Source: Pelotomaculum sp. UBA3103
GTDB taxonomy: Bacteria; Bacillota; Desulfotomaculia; Desulfotomaculales; Pelotomaculaceae
Length of the DNA: 22,728 bases
NCBI GenBank assembly: GCA_002365855.1
Contig: DFAP01000112.1
Span: 1-22,728, forward strand
Direction of reading: 5' to 3'
Part shown: in pieces, positions 14,448 through 22,563 of the stretch
Layout of the letters: each line of letters starts with the position of its first letter
Position numbering within the stretch: position 1 is the stretch's first letter
Notes under the pieces: model-generated
Seen by the model: only the letters and a program-made list of their open reading frames with translations
Told to the model about the DNA's origin: nothing
The model's database searches: none
Made by a program: the position numbers and the translations under genes

Positions 14448-15413
14448 TTACATTGCCGCTAACCCAAGGTCCCTCAGCATTTGCAAATCATCCTCCACCT
14501 CTCTGCCGCCGGTTGTAAGGTAGTTGCCCACCATCAGCCCGTTGACTCCGGCCAGCAGCGCAGCGGACTGCAGATCCCGCAGGGCCGCTTCCCTGCCGCC
14601 GGCCAGGCGTATAACGGCACAAGGCAGGACCAACCTGAACATGGCCGCAGTCTTTAAGGTTTCCAGGGGCGCCGGGACAGGCTTACCCCAGAGAGGGGTG
14701 CCTTCAATGGGAGTAAGTATATTAATTGGTACAGACATAACCCGTAATTCTTTTAACTGGAAGGCCATTTCAACCCGGTGCTCCCAGTTTTCCCCCAAGC
14801 CTATAATCCCACCTGAACAGACACCCAGGCCGGCGTCTCTCGCGGAATAAATTGTCTCCACCCTTTCCCCGAATGAATGGGTGGTACAAATTTCAGGGTA
14901 ATAGCTGCGGGAGGTCTCAATGTTATGATGGTACATGGCTACCCCAACTTCTTTTAATCGCAGGGCCTGATTATAATCAATAATTCCCAGTGAGGCGCAA
15001 AGTCTTAAGGTCGTTTTTTCTCTCAGTGTTTCATATATGTCCAGGACTTTTTCAAGATCTCCGTCCAAAACCCCCCTGCCGCTGGTAACCAGGGAAAAGC
15101 GACGGGCCCCCTTGGACTCCATCTCACGGGCCCGCTCCAGGATCTCTTCTTTTGGCAGGAGTGGATACGTGGATACGCCGGTGCGATGATGCCCAGATTG
15201 GGCACAAAAAGCGCAGTCCTCTGTGCATCGACCGGACTTGGCGTTGATAATGGAGCAGAGGTCTACTTCATTGCTGTGATAATGGCGGGTTGCCTTCAGG
15301 GCCGCTAAAAAAAGTTCGTTTAACCGGTCGCCCTCTGTCTCACCCAGGGCCATTGCCTCTTCCCAGGATATTTTCCCGCCGGACATAATTCTTTCAACCA
15401 GTTCGTTAAACAT
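14448..15413 (-). CDS. bioB: Biotin synthase (radical SAM)
   Basis: Inserts sulfur into dethiobiotin, the last step of biotin synthesis. 321 residues with the radical SAM cysteines C63, C67 and C70 (CTEDCAFCAQSG). YHHNIETS, CSGGIIGLGE and RLAGGRE follow, all characteristic of BioB, including the Arg ligand region of the 2Fe-2S cluster. The start codon overlaps the bioA stop (TGATG), so translation is coupled. It is the last gene of the BirA-controlled operon. Downstream the DNA passes directly into a P-type ATPase remnant with no visible terminator. Confidence 0.96.
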   Translation of the reverse strand: MFNELVERIMSGGKISWEEAMALGETEGDRLNELFLAALKATRHYHSNEVDLCSIINAKSGRCTEDCAFCAQSGHHRTGVSTYPLLPKEEILERAREMESKGARRFSLVTSGRGVLDGDLEKVLDIYETLREKTTLRLCASLGIIDYNQALRLKEVGVAMYHHNIETSRSYYPEICTTHSFGERVETIYSARDAGLGVCSGGIIGLGENWEHRVEMAFQLKELRVMSVPINILTPIEGTPLWGKPVPAPLETLKTAAMFRLVLPCAVIRLAGGREAALRDLQSAALLAGVNGLMVGNYLTTGGREVEDDLQMLRDLGLAAM

Positions 15414-16786
15414 CAGCGCGACCCCCCGGTCACTTCAGCTATGGCTTTATAAGTAATCTCAAGCACCCGGTCCAGTTCCGGAATGCTCATCGACAGGACA
15501 GGTATCAGTACAATAACATTACCCAGGGGACGGATAACCAGGCCGTTTTTCCTGGCCTCCAGGATCACCCGGTGGCCCATGTTGTCCTCCAGGGGATAAG
15601 GCTCCCTGGTTTCTTTGTCCTTTACGAGTTCAATCCCAACCATCAGACCCTTTTGCCTTATATCGCCCACATGATCAAGGCCGGTAAATCTTTTCAGGCC
15701 TTCCTCAAGGTATGAAATTTTCTTGCCCAGTTCTTCAATCAGCCGCTCATCCTCAAACAACTTGATGCTTGCCAGGGCGGCGGCGCAGGCCAGCGGGTTT
15801 CCGGTATAGGTATGGCCGTGAAAGAAAGTTTTACATTCCCGGTTCGCCCCGAGGAAAACCCCGTAAACTTCATCGGTGGCCAAGGTGGCGGCAAGAGGCA
15901 GGTAACCCCCGGTAATGCCCTTGGCCAGGCACATCAGGTCCGGCGTCACCCCCTCATGCTCACAGGCGAACATTTTACCCGTGCGCCCGAACCCTACGGC
16001 GACCTCGTCGGCGATGAGCAAAATATTGTAGCGGCTGCACAACTCCCTTACTCTTTTTAAATACCCCTCTGGAGCCACGATCATCCCCGCCGCCCCCTGT
16101 ACCAGGGGTTCTACAATCATGGCGGCGATTTCCCCGTGGCTTTCGGCCAATACCTCTTCCACCGCCTCCACGCAGGTCAAGCCGCAGGAAGGCTTGGCCA
16201 GGCCCAGGGGACAGCGGTAACAGTAAGGAGTGGGCACATGAACACAGTCAAAAAGGAGCGGGCGGAATATGTCATGAAAAAGTTCCATTCCCCCGACGCT
16301 TACCGAGCCGATGGTGTCACCATGGTAGGCCTCTCCCAGGGAGATGTACCTGGTTTTCCCCCTGAAGGCGCCGTCGTCTTTTTGTTTCCAATACTGGAAA
16401 GCCATCTTTAGGGCGATTTCAACGGCGGTGGAACCGCAGTCGGAATAAAATACTTTTGTTAAACCAGGAGGTGTGATTTCCACCAGTTTTTTCGCCAGCA
16501 GGATCGAGGGGACATTGGCCAATCCCAGCAGGGTGGAGTGGGCTATTTTACCCAACTGTTCCTTTATAGCGTCGTTCAGCTCTCTCTTGTTGTGCCCGTG
16601 CACTGTCACCCAGAGGGAGGAGACACCGTCAAGGTAGCGGTTCCCCTCGATATCAATAAGGTAACTGCCCTCACCCCTTTCTATAACCAGAGGCCTGTTT
16701 TTCACGTACTCCTGCATTTGTGTAAAGGGGTGCCAGATGTATTCCCGGTCCCACTGCTCTAAAAGTTCGCTGGTATAGCCTTCCAT
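15413..16786 (-). CDS. bioA: Adenosylmethionine-8-amino-7-oxononanoate aminotransferase
   Basis: A PLP enzyme converting 7-keto-8-aminopelargonate to 7,8-diaminopelargonate. 457 residues with the BioA signature IWHPFTQMQEY near the N-terminus, LIADEVAVGFGRTGKMFACE, the PLP lysine in MCLAKGITGGYLPL, and FFHGHTYTGNPLACAAA. The ATG is preceded by GGGGGAGAG. A 54-bp inverted-repeat element occupies most of the 96-base gap from bioD, and bioB overlaps the end. The amino donor (SAM versus lysine, as in B. subtilis) cannot be told from sequence by eye. Confidence 0.95.
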   Translation of the reverse strand: MEGYTSELLEQWDREYIWHPFTQMQEYVKNRPLVIERGEGSYLIDIEGNRYLDGVSSLWVTVHGHNKRELNDAIKEQLGKIAHSTLLGLANVPSILLAKKLVEITPPGLTKVFYSDCGSTAVEIALKMAFQYWKQKDDGAFRGKTRYISLGEAYHGDTIGSVSVGGMELFHDIFRPLLFDCVHVPTPYCYRCPLGLAKPSCGLTCVEAVEEVLAESHGEIAAMIVEPLVQGAAGMIVAPEGYLKRVRELCSRYNILLIADEVAVGFGRTGKMFACEHEGVTPDLMCLAKGITGGYLPLAATLATDEVYGVFLGANRECKTFFHGHTYTGNPLACAAALASIKLFEDERLIEELGKKISYLEEGLKRFTGLDHVGDIRQKGLMVGIELVKDKETREPYPLEDNMGHRVILEARKNGLVIRPLGNVIVLIPVLSMSIPELDRVLEITYKAIAEVTGGSR

Positions 16787-16812
16787 AACTTCTCTCCCCC
16801 GTTTATTTAAGT

Positions 16813-16866
16813 CACGGCGTTATCTCCGCTCGCTCCAGTGCTCTACGCCGCTTAAGATAAGCCGTG
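16813..16866. repeat. 54-bp inverted-repeat element between bioD and bioA
   Basis: The ends are CACGGCGTTATCT (16813) and AGATAAGCCGTG (ending 16866), so the element can fold on itself. Its left half shares GGCGTTATCTC and CTCCAGTGCT, in the same order and spacing, with one end of the 206-bp element at 20224-20429. This suggests a deletion-derived short copy of the same family. Confidence 0.6.
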
Positions 16867-16882
16867 CCTCCTGTAATTTACC

Positions 16883-17596
16883 TTAAATCAGCACGCGCCA
16901 GTCTACCTTTTCATCAATTACCTCAACCAGGTTACCGGTGCGTCCCGATTCGACGCTTACCTCCGGCAGGTAAGGCACGATGCCCAGAATTGGAATTCCG
17001 GTCATTCCTTCGATAACTTCGGGATTGGTCCGCTCGGCCATGGTGGCCTGATCTTCCCGGTAGCCGTTAATGATAATTCCCTTCACCTTTATCCCTGACT
17101 GTTGAGCGTACTTCACCGTCAGGACGGTGTGGTTGATGGTGCCCAGCCCCGGCCTCGCCACCACCAGCAAAGGGGTATTCAAAAGCCGCGCCAGGTCGGC
17201 CATGGTAAAGTGGTAATCCACTAGGGGGACGCATAGCCCCCCTGCCCCTTCCACCAGGACGAAGTCATTTTCAGCGGCCAGGCGGTAATAGGCTTCTGCC
17301 AGTGCCAGCGGGTCAATTACCTGCCCGGAGACCCGGGCGGCCACATTGGGCGAAAGGGGGGGCTTAAAGCAACAGGGGTTCAGTTCCCGGATGGAATACG
17401 GCAGGCCGGTCGCCACCCGGTAGAATTGGGCGTCTTCGGAGAGCAGTTCCCCTTCCCGTTCAATCCCGCCGGACTGCACGGGCTTGAAGGCAGCCGCCTT
17501 GAACCCGTTTTTCCTGAGCACCCCTGCCAGGCCACCGGTGACAACGGTCTTGCCCACTCCGGTGTCGGTCCCGGTCACAAAAATCCCTTTTGCCAA
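16883..17596 (-). CDS. bioD: Dethiobiotin synthetase
   Basis: An ATP-dependent enzyme closing the ureido ring of dethiobiotin. 237 residues with the P-loop GTDTGVGKT at about 8-16, FKPVQSGG, and VEGAGGLCVPL. The start is TTG at 17594-17596 with AAGGGTG just upstream; no ATG fits the family N-terminus (AKGIFVTGTDTG). It lies 116 bases after fabF, the widest gap in the operon. That gap holds a CCGCCA/TGGCGG hairpin and a weak terminator-like structure, so partial attenuation is possible. Confidence 0.95.
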   Translation of the reverse strand: MAKGIFVTGTDTGVGKTVVTGGLAGVLRKNGFKAAAFKPVQSGGIEREGELLSEDAQFYRVATGLPYSIRELNPCCFKPPLSPNVAARVSGQVIDPLALAEAYYRLAAENDFVLVEGAGGLCVPLVDYHFTMADLARLLNTPLLVVARPGLGTINHTVLTVKYAQQSGIKVKGIIINGYREDQATMAERTNPEVIEGMTGIPILGIVPYLPEVSVESGRTGNLVEVIDEKVDWRVLI

Positions 17597-17679
17597 AAAA
17601 TCACCCTTTTCTCCGCCAACCGTGGCGGTATAACTTCTTAACTACTGCGGACCTGTAATAGCTTATAGGCCTTCTTGAG

Positions 17680-17712
17680 AAAAAATGGTTTTCATGGAAT
17701 ACCAGCAACCAT
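17680..17712 (-). terminator. Weak terminator-like hairpin after fabF
   Basis: On the minus strand, ATGGTT pairs with AACCAT across a 16-base loop and is followed by TTTTT. The stem has only 6 bp, so it would attenuate at most. It lies between the fab genes and bioD-bioA-bioB. Confidence 0.3.
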
Positions 17713-18975
17713 CTAGGCCTTCTGATCCGGACTCAAAGCTTTCTGCTTTTTAACAACGATGCTGGCGTTATGGCCGCCGAACCCAGAAGAATTGGACATG
17801 GTTATGTGCAATTCTTTTTTTCTGGCCCGGTTGGACACATAGTCGAGGTCGCATTCGGGATCGGGATTCTCATAATTGATAGTGGGCGGAATCAGGTGGT
17901 GCTCCAAAGCCAGAAGACATGCAATGAACTCCACCGCCCCAGCCGCGCCCATCATGTGGCCGGTCATAGACTTGGTGGAACTGACGGCGAGTTGATAAGC
18001 ATGAGGCCCAAAGACCTTTTTTATAGCCCTGGTCTCATATCTGTCATTAAGCACTGTAGAGGAGCCGTGTGCATTTAAGTAGTCAACAAGCGAGGGTTCA
18101 AGTCCGGCTTCCTGCAGGGCATCGTTCATGGCACGGGCCAGTTCCGTTCCGTCGGGCAAAGGAGAGGTAATGTGGTAGGCGTCGCTATTGACGCCGTATC
18201 CGGCAATTTCTCCATACACTCTTGCGCCGCGTTCCCGGGCGTGTGCCAGGGTTTCCAGCACCACCACCCCGGCTCCCTCACCCATTACATAACCGTCACG
18301 ATCAAGGTCGAACGGGCGGCAGGCCCGCCGGGGATCGTCGTTACACGTAGACATGGCCCTGGTGGCGCAAGCCCCGGCAAGCAGACCGGGCGCCAGCGGG
18401 GCCTCGCATCCACCCGCAATAACTACGTCGGCCCCCCCCTGCTGTAAAATGCGAAAAGCGTTGCCGATGGCGATAGTCCCGGACGCGCAGGCAGCCATCA
18501 CGGTATTGTTAGGACCCCTGGCCCCCAGCATAATTGAGATTGCCGTAGCCGCAGAACCGGGAAAATATTTTGCAAAGAGCGAAGTTCCACAGAAATTTTC
18601 CCGGCCATCCTGCCAAAGCCGGTACATCTCCTCAATGGCGGACATTCCGCCCCGGCCGGTACCTATGAGCACGCCGACTTTAAGCGGGTCTTCCTCTTCC
18701 ATCGCCAACCCCGCGCCATCTACAGCTTCTTTTGCAGCCGCCATGGCAAAATGAGCGAACCTGTCGGTTTGCTCCAGAAGATGGCATGGAATTATTCGAT
18801 ATGGATGAAAATCTTTTACCTCCGCAGCAATCCTGGTGGTATACTGCGAGGCGTCAAACAGCGTGATCCTTTCGACGCCGCTCAAACCGCTGAAGAGACC
18901 TTTTGCATAATTGTCCTTACCCGTGCCGATGGGTGAAACCACCCCCAGGCCGGTAACGACCACCCTGTTTAGCAT
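17713..18975 (-). CDS. fabF: 3-oxoacyl-ACP synthase II (FabF-type) in the biotin operon
   Basis: A condensing enzyme that extends an acyl-ACP with malonyl-ACP. 420 residues from ATG 18975 (AAGGAGG upstream; an earlier ATG at 18993 overlaps fabG). The catalytic triad is complete and falls at E. coli FabF numbers: C163 (AACASG), H303 (NAHGSST) and H340 (KSMTGHMMGAAG). The usual CATG is CASG and TSTPLND is SSTVLND, so the active-site edges differ slightly from housekeeping FabF. It follows fabG by 10 bases and lies inside the BirA-controlled operon. The inference is that it elongates a dicarboxylate-type starter toward pimelate rather than ordinary fatty acids. Confidence 0.93.
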   Translation of the reverse strand: MLNRVVVTGLGVVSPIGTGKDNYAKGLFSGLSGVERITLFDASQYTTRIAAEVKDFHPYRIIPCHLLEQTDRFAHFAMAAAKEAVDGAGLAMEEEDPLKVGVLIGTGRGGMSAIEEMYRLWQDGRENFCGTSLFAKYFPGSAATAISIMLGARGPNNTVMAACASGTIAIGNAFRILQQGGADVVIAGGCEAPLAPGLLAGACATRAMSTCNDDPRRACRPFDLDRDGYVMGEGAGVVVLETLAHARERGARVYGEIAGYGVNSDAYHITSPLPDGTELARAMNDALQEAGLEPSLVDYLNAHGSSTVLNDRYETRAIKKVFGPHAYQLAVSSTKSMTGHMMGAAGAVEFIACLLALEHHLIPPTINYENPDPECDLDYVSNRARKKELHITMSNSSGFGGHNASIVVKKQKALSPDQKA

Positions 18976-18985
18976 GCCTGCCTCC

Positions 18986-19726
18986 TTATACAACCCGGCA
19001 GTCGACGTTAAATACCTGTGCAGATATATATCCGGCGTCTTGAGATACTAGGCAAGACACCATTTTGGCGATATCTTCAGGGCTGCAAGGACGGCCCAAG
19101 GGTATCTGCTCGAGGATTTTTGCTTTGGCCCGTTCCGGCAGGCCCCCTGTCATGCCGGTCTCGGTATAGCCCGGCACTACCACGTTAACAGTCACCTGCC
19201 AGGGAGCCAACTCTAAAGCCAGGGACTTGGAGAAAGCAATTACGCCCGCCTTGGCCGCAGCATAATTGGCCTGCCCCCTGCGGCCCTGTTGTCCCACTAT
19301 CGAAGATATGTTGACAATTCGCCCCCAGCGCTGTTTCCGCATTATCTTTAAAACTGCCTTGCTGCAGATAAAGACACCCTTTAGATTTGTGTCGATTACT
19401 TCATCCCAATCATCCTCAGTCATGTTCTGCACCAGCGTATCCCGTACAACGCCGGCGTTGTTAACCAGGACATCGATGCGGCCGAACCTCTCTATCACTT
19501 CGCCCACCATCTTTACCACTTCTCCGGAATTTGCCACATCGGCACGAATGGCCAGGGACTGGCCGCCCGATTCATTGATGGAATGAGCCAGCGTGCCGGC
19601 AGACTCACTGCTGTTTTTATAATTTATTACCATTGAAAAACCATCCTGCGCCAGTTTACCGGCAATGGCCGCCCCTATACCACGGGACGCGCCGGTCACC
19701 AATGCCACTTTACGATCCTGTATCAC
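18986..19726 (-). CDS. fabG: 3-oxoacyl-ACP reductase (FabG-type SDR) in the biotin operon
   Basis: An NAD(P)H-dependent reductase of 3-ketoacyl-ACP. About 246 residues with TGASRGIG, the NNAG motif, the catalytic Ser in VNISSIVG, YAAAK (Tyr/Lys), and a late RPCSPEDIAKMV. The C-terminus is VDCRVV instead of the common VDGG(G/L) end, a small departure. GTG at 19724-19726 was chosen because GGAGG lies 9 bases upstream; a GTG two codons earlier is too close to that site. It overlaps the fabZ end by 17 bases. As it sits between fabZ and fabF, it probably serves the same acyl chain. Confidence 0.93.
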   Translation of the reverse strand: MIQDRKVALVTGASRGIGAAIAGKLAQDGFSMVINYKNSSESAGTLAHSINESGGQSLAIRADVANSGEVVKMVGEVIERFGRIDVLVNNAGVVRDTLVQNMTEDDWDEVIDTNLKGVFICSKAVLKIMRKQRWGRIVNISSIVGQQGRRGQANYAAAKAGVIAFSKSLALELAPWQVTVNVVVPGYTETGMTGGLPERAKAKILEQIPLGRPCSPEDIAKMVSCLVSQDAGYISAQVFNVDCRVV

Positions 19727-20177
19727 GCCCACTCACCTCCCTTTCCATAGCGGCCGCTTCCAACAGCACAAAAAGCAGATCTGCTTCGGCAACGACATCC
19801 CCCTCCACTATTGCCTGGCATCTTCTCTTGCCGAATTTTTTCTTCATTGTCACAATCTCAGCCTCTATACGGACTTCTTCCCCCGGCAACACGTACCTGT
19901 AAAAGCGGGCGTTTTCTATCCCTGTCATTAAAGTGATCTTGCCGCGGTGTTCGGGGTGACTTAAAACGGCCACAGCCCCTACCTGCGCCATCGCCTCCAG
20001 CAGCAGTGCGCCGGACATTATCCGTTTTACATTACAGAGAGCTAAAAGACAGCTATCATTATCGCATACCTTTTTTAAGCCGACGGCGTGCCTTCCCGGC
20101 GCTAATTCAATGATCTTGTCCACCAGGAGAAAAGGGGGCCGGTGAGGGATCACCGCCTCAATTTGCGCTTGATCCAT
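19710..20177 (-). CDS. FabZ-like hotdog protein lacking the catalytic histidine
   Basis: A 155-residue hotdog protein. The N-terminus IPHRPPFLLVDKI and the central SGALLLEAMAQVGAVAVL are plainly FabZ, as are GIENARFYRYVLPGEEV and the C-terminal strand pattern. FabZ dehydratases use His (GHFPxxP) and Glu (E. coli His54/Glu68). Here the Glu is kept (E61) but the loop equivalent to GHFPGKPIFPG reads ALCNVKRIMSG. The His, the FP and both prolines are therefore gone, without any length change or frameshift. The start ATG 20177 has GGAG 10 bases upstream. It is first of the fabZ-G-F trio. It may be a repurposed hotdog (for example a thioesterase or scaffold) or a decaying dehydratase. Naming it fabZ would overstate its chemistry. 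Confidence 0.8.
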   Translation of the reverse strand: MDQAQIEAVIPHRPPFLLVDKIIELAPGRHAVGLKKVCDNDSCLLALCNVKRIMSGALLLEAMAQVGAVAVLSHPEHRGKITLMTGIENARFYRYVLPGEEVRIEAEIVTMKKKFGKRRCQAIVEGDVVAEADLLFVLLEAAAMEREVSGRDTGS

Positions 20178-20223
20178 ATAAAGTGCTCTCCTTTGTAGAT
20201 ACTCAGTAAATTTGATGTTGAGG

Positions 20224-20429
20224 CAGGGTGTTATCCCTAGTGAACGACTTGCGGAGCGCCGGTAACAGCACTCGGCGAAGTGAGGATGCAAAATTGGGGG
20301 CGTTGACATGGACGTCCGCGCCAGCCTTCACCGAACCAGGATGGTGAGTTGAAGGCGGCCCAGTTTTGCCCGAAGCGAGCCACAGTGCTGTCGGCTCGTA
20401 GCACTGGAGTAAACCGAGATAACGCCCTG
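20224..20429. mobile_element. 206-bp MITE-like element between bioF and fabZ
   Basis: The terminal inverted repeats are CAGGGTGTTATCCC (20224, plus strand) and CAGGGCGTTATCTC (20429, minus strand), 12 of 14 matching. The inner parts of each arm also match in order: ACAGCACT, then GCAAAAYTGGG. The whole unit could fold into a long imperfect hairpin. It fills the gap between the bioF stop and the fabZ leader exactly and has no real coding frame. Flanking target duplications are not obvious, so the element is old or its boundaries are approximate. A short relative lies at 16813-16866. Confidence 0.6.
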
Positions 20430-20431
20430 CA

Positions 20432-21601
20432 TTAGGAGAATATCCCGGCCCGTTTGCCCGCCCGGGCAAAGGCCGACAGCGCCTGGTCCAGGTCTTCCCG
20501 GGTATGGACTGCCATAACCGTAACCCTGATCCTGCTCGTCCCCTGCGGTACTGTCGGCGGCCGGATTCCCGGGGCAAAAACACCTTCTTCCAGCAAAGCC
20601 TGCGACAGATACATGGTCTTGGCCGCGTCCCCAATAAAAACGGGGATGATGGGGGAATCTTCGGCCGGCACTATATATCCCATTTTATCCAGGCTCGTCC
20701 GGAGATAACGGGCATTTCTCCATAGCCGCGTCCTGATTTCCGGCTGCCGTTCCACCAGGCGGACGGCGGCCAGGGCGGCGCCCATAGCCGCCGGCGGCGG
20801 GGCGGTTGAAAAGATAAAACTCCTGCCCATGTTTCTCAGGTAGTCGATTAGTTCATGCGTCCCGGCCACGTAAGCTCCGGAGCTGCCCAGGGCCTTGCTC
20901 AGAGTCCCCATTTGTACCTGTACCCTGCCCTCCAGGCTGAAATGATCTACCGTGCCCGCGCCGCGCCCGCCCAAAACCCCGGTGGCGTGGGCGTCATCCA
21001 CCATGACAAAAGCGCCGTACCGCTCCGCCAGCGCCGCGATTTTTGGCAGTGGCGCCAGGTCGCCATCCATGCTGAACACGCCGTCAGTGACGATCAGGCG
21101 GCGGCGGTACCCCTGCACCTGCCTCAACATTTCTTCCAAGTGTTCCGTGTCCCTGTGGCGATAGACTTTAACACCCGCCTGGCTGAGGCGGCAGCCGTCT
21201 ATGATACTGGCGTGGTTCAGCTCATCGCTCAGCACTGCGTCGCCCCTGCCGGCCAGCGCCTGGATCACCCCTAGATTGGCCGCGTAACCGGTGCCGAAGA
21301 CTATCGCGCTTTCCGTCCCTTTAAAATGGGAAATTTCCTGCTCCAGCTCCTCGTGCAGCGCGTAATTGCCCGTGGTCAGGCGTGAACCGCCGGCGCCGGC
21401 TCCCCAGTTGTCGACGGCCAGCTTTGCCGCCTCCTTTACTACCGGGTGCTCAGTCAGGCCCAGGTAGTTGTTGGATGAAAGAAGAATGCATTCCTTACCT
21501 TCTATAACCGTCCTGGCCCCCTGAGGACTATCCAGCCGCCGCATCCGCCGGTGAAGGTCTTTCCTATGCAGTTCTTCTAGTTCTTCTGTAAGGAAATTCA
21601 A
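20432..21601 (-). CDS. bioF: 8-amino-7-oxononanoate synthase
   Basis: A PLP enzyme condensing pimeloyl thioester with alanine. 389 residues with SSNNYLGLTEHP, FGTGYAANLG, DDAHATGVLGGRG, and the PLP lysine in MGTLSKALGSSGAYVAG. The start is TTG (21599-21601) overlapping the bioW stop (TTGA), with GGAG about 10 bases upstream. Coupling to BioW fits channelling of pimeloyl-CoA. The stop falls 2 bases before the MITE-like element. Confidence 0.96.
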   Translation of the reverse strand: MNFLTEELEELHRKDLHRRMRRLDSPQGARTVIEGKECILLSSNNYLGLTEHPVVKEAAKLAVDNWGAGAGGSRLTTGNYALHEELEQEISHFKGTESAIVFGTGYAANLGVIQALAGRGDAVLSDELNHASIIDGCRLSQAGVKVYRHRDTEHLEEMLRQVQGYRRRLIVTDGVFSMDGDLAPLPKIAALAERYGAFVMVDDAHATGVLGGRGAGTVDHFSLEGRVQVQMGTLSKALGSSGAYVAGTHELIDYLRNMGRSFIFSTAPPPAAMGAALAAVRLVERQPEIRTRLWRNARYLRTSLDKMGYIVPAEDSPIIPVFIGDAAKTMYLSQALLEEGVFAPGIRPPTVPQGTSRIRVTVMAVHTREDLDQALSAFARAGKRAGIFS

Positions 21602-22437
21602 TTGCCCGGCGCTCCTTTAGCATATATGATATTTTTAAATTCATCGAAAGACATCTCGCCGCTGATCGTGCCCAGCCTGGTGATCAGACAAGGCTCTTTC
21701 TCAAGGCGCCTGACTGCTTCTTCCAACTGGCCGCAGCAGGGATCAAAAAAGAACACTCTGCCGCCCCGCTCACAGCCCTTTTCCTTTAAGTGTTTTAGGC
21801 GCAAGTAGCCAAGTCCGGCCGAAGCTACGTAACCGGCGGTGTATGAGGGGTCGTCCGACCAGCACAGTTCGGCTACTATAGACGGTATGGACACCACCTT
21901 GGTGGCCAGGCAGAGAGCCTCCCGCACGTGGTTATTGTTAAGATCGTACATGGCCAGTTTTTGCGCCAGTTCCTCCACCATTAAAGGGTGGTAGTCCATG
22001 TAGACCACCCGTACCCCCCTGCTTGCATCTGGCTCAAGACGGCGCCCCGTACGGACGTCAAGCAGGATGGCGCCACGCATATTACCTCCACCATTTAGAT
22101 ATTTCATCGCCTGTTGAGCCACGTCCGGCTCGATCCCGGCGAGCCCAAGCAATTTTCCGGCGAGCAGGAGCCCTTCCCCGCAATCACTGGCATGTAATGT
22201 GTAAACAGGGAGAGAAGTTAATTCCCTTATGTCTTCGCCGGCCAGTGCTTCTATTTTAATATTGATAAAATCCGGCCTGCCCCGCTCGTGCCCCTGAGCC
22301 CGCTGTACCAGCTGCCCGGCGGTATCCGCCACTTCCGCCGCCGAAACAATCCGCTCCGCTCCTGAAATGTGCTTACCGCCCCCTTCGTGCGGCCCGCCCT
22401 GCGCCGCGCGCATTTTTACGCTGTAAAGATGGCCCAT
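21598..22437 (-). CDS. bioW: 6-carboxyhexanoate-CoA ligase (pimeloyl-CoA synthetase)
   Basis: Activates free pimelate with ATP and CoA; first committed enzyme of this biotin operon. 279 residues starting MGHLYSVKMRAAQGG, with the family signature GPHEGGGKHISGAERIV. Inner segments such as ARGVRV-type (SRGVRVVYMDY) and VASIPSIVAELCWSDDPxYTxGY-like (VVSIPSIVAELCWSDDPSYT) are typical of BioW. The ribosome site GGGGGG lies 6 bases before ATG 22437. Two BirA boxes lie 65-181 bases upstream. No bioC, bioH, bioZ or bioI is seen, so pimelate must come as the free acid, which makes the embedded fab genes meaningful. Confidence 0.95.
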   Translation of the reverse strand: MGHLYSVKMRAAQGGPHEGGGKHISGAERIVSAAEVADTAGQLVQRAQGHERGRPDFINIKIEALAGEDIRELTSLPVYTLHASDCGEGLLLAGKLLGLAGIEPDVAQQAMKYLNGGGNMRGAILLDVRTGRRLEPDASRGVRVVYMDYHPLMVEELAQKLAMYDLNNNHVREALCLATKVVSIPSIVAELCWSDDPSYTAGYVASAGLGYLRLKHLKEKGCERGGRVFFFDPCCGQLEEAVRRLEKEPCLITRLGTISGEMSFDEFKNIIYAKGAPGN

Positions 22438-22479
22438 TCTTTACCCCCCACTTGAAAATCAGGGTCATTTATCATTTTA

Positions 22480-22508
22480 AGTTAAAAAGTTCTGCGCTAA
22501 ATTGTCAA
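22480..22508 (-). promoter_or_regulatory. Proximal bioW promoter overlapping a BirA box
   Basis: Minus strand TTGACA (22508-22503), 17-base spacer, TTAACT (22485-22480). The -35 lies inside the half-site of the proximal BirA operator, so bound repressor would block it. The -10 is imperfect. Confidence 0.5.
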
Positions 22509-22533
22509 CCATTAATATGTTTTGGGTTTACAA
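22502..22533. promoter_or_regulatory. BirA operator (biotin box), proximal
   Basis: TTGTCAACC (22502-22510), 14-base spacer, GGTTTACAA (22525-22533). This matches the known bacterial BirA consensus (TTGTAAACC and its inverse with a 14-16 base spacer) and lies directly upstream of bioW. It predicts repression of the whole operon by biotinyl-AMP-loaded BirA. Confidence 0.9.
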
Positions 22534-22563
22534 TGTGGACAAAAACATACCCCGCTTCTTTTT

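Noticed and set aside
20216..20437. Target-site duplication flanking the MITE-like element
   Set aside because: The bases on each side (TTGAGG and CATTAG) do not match, so no duplication can be claimed.
20203..20634. 143-codon minus-strand frame across the bioF end and the 206-bp element
   Set aside because: It is out of frame with bioF in its first half and consists of inverted-repeat DNA in the second. Composition is Arg/Cys/Trp-rich as in a shadow frame.
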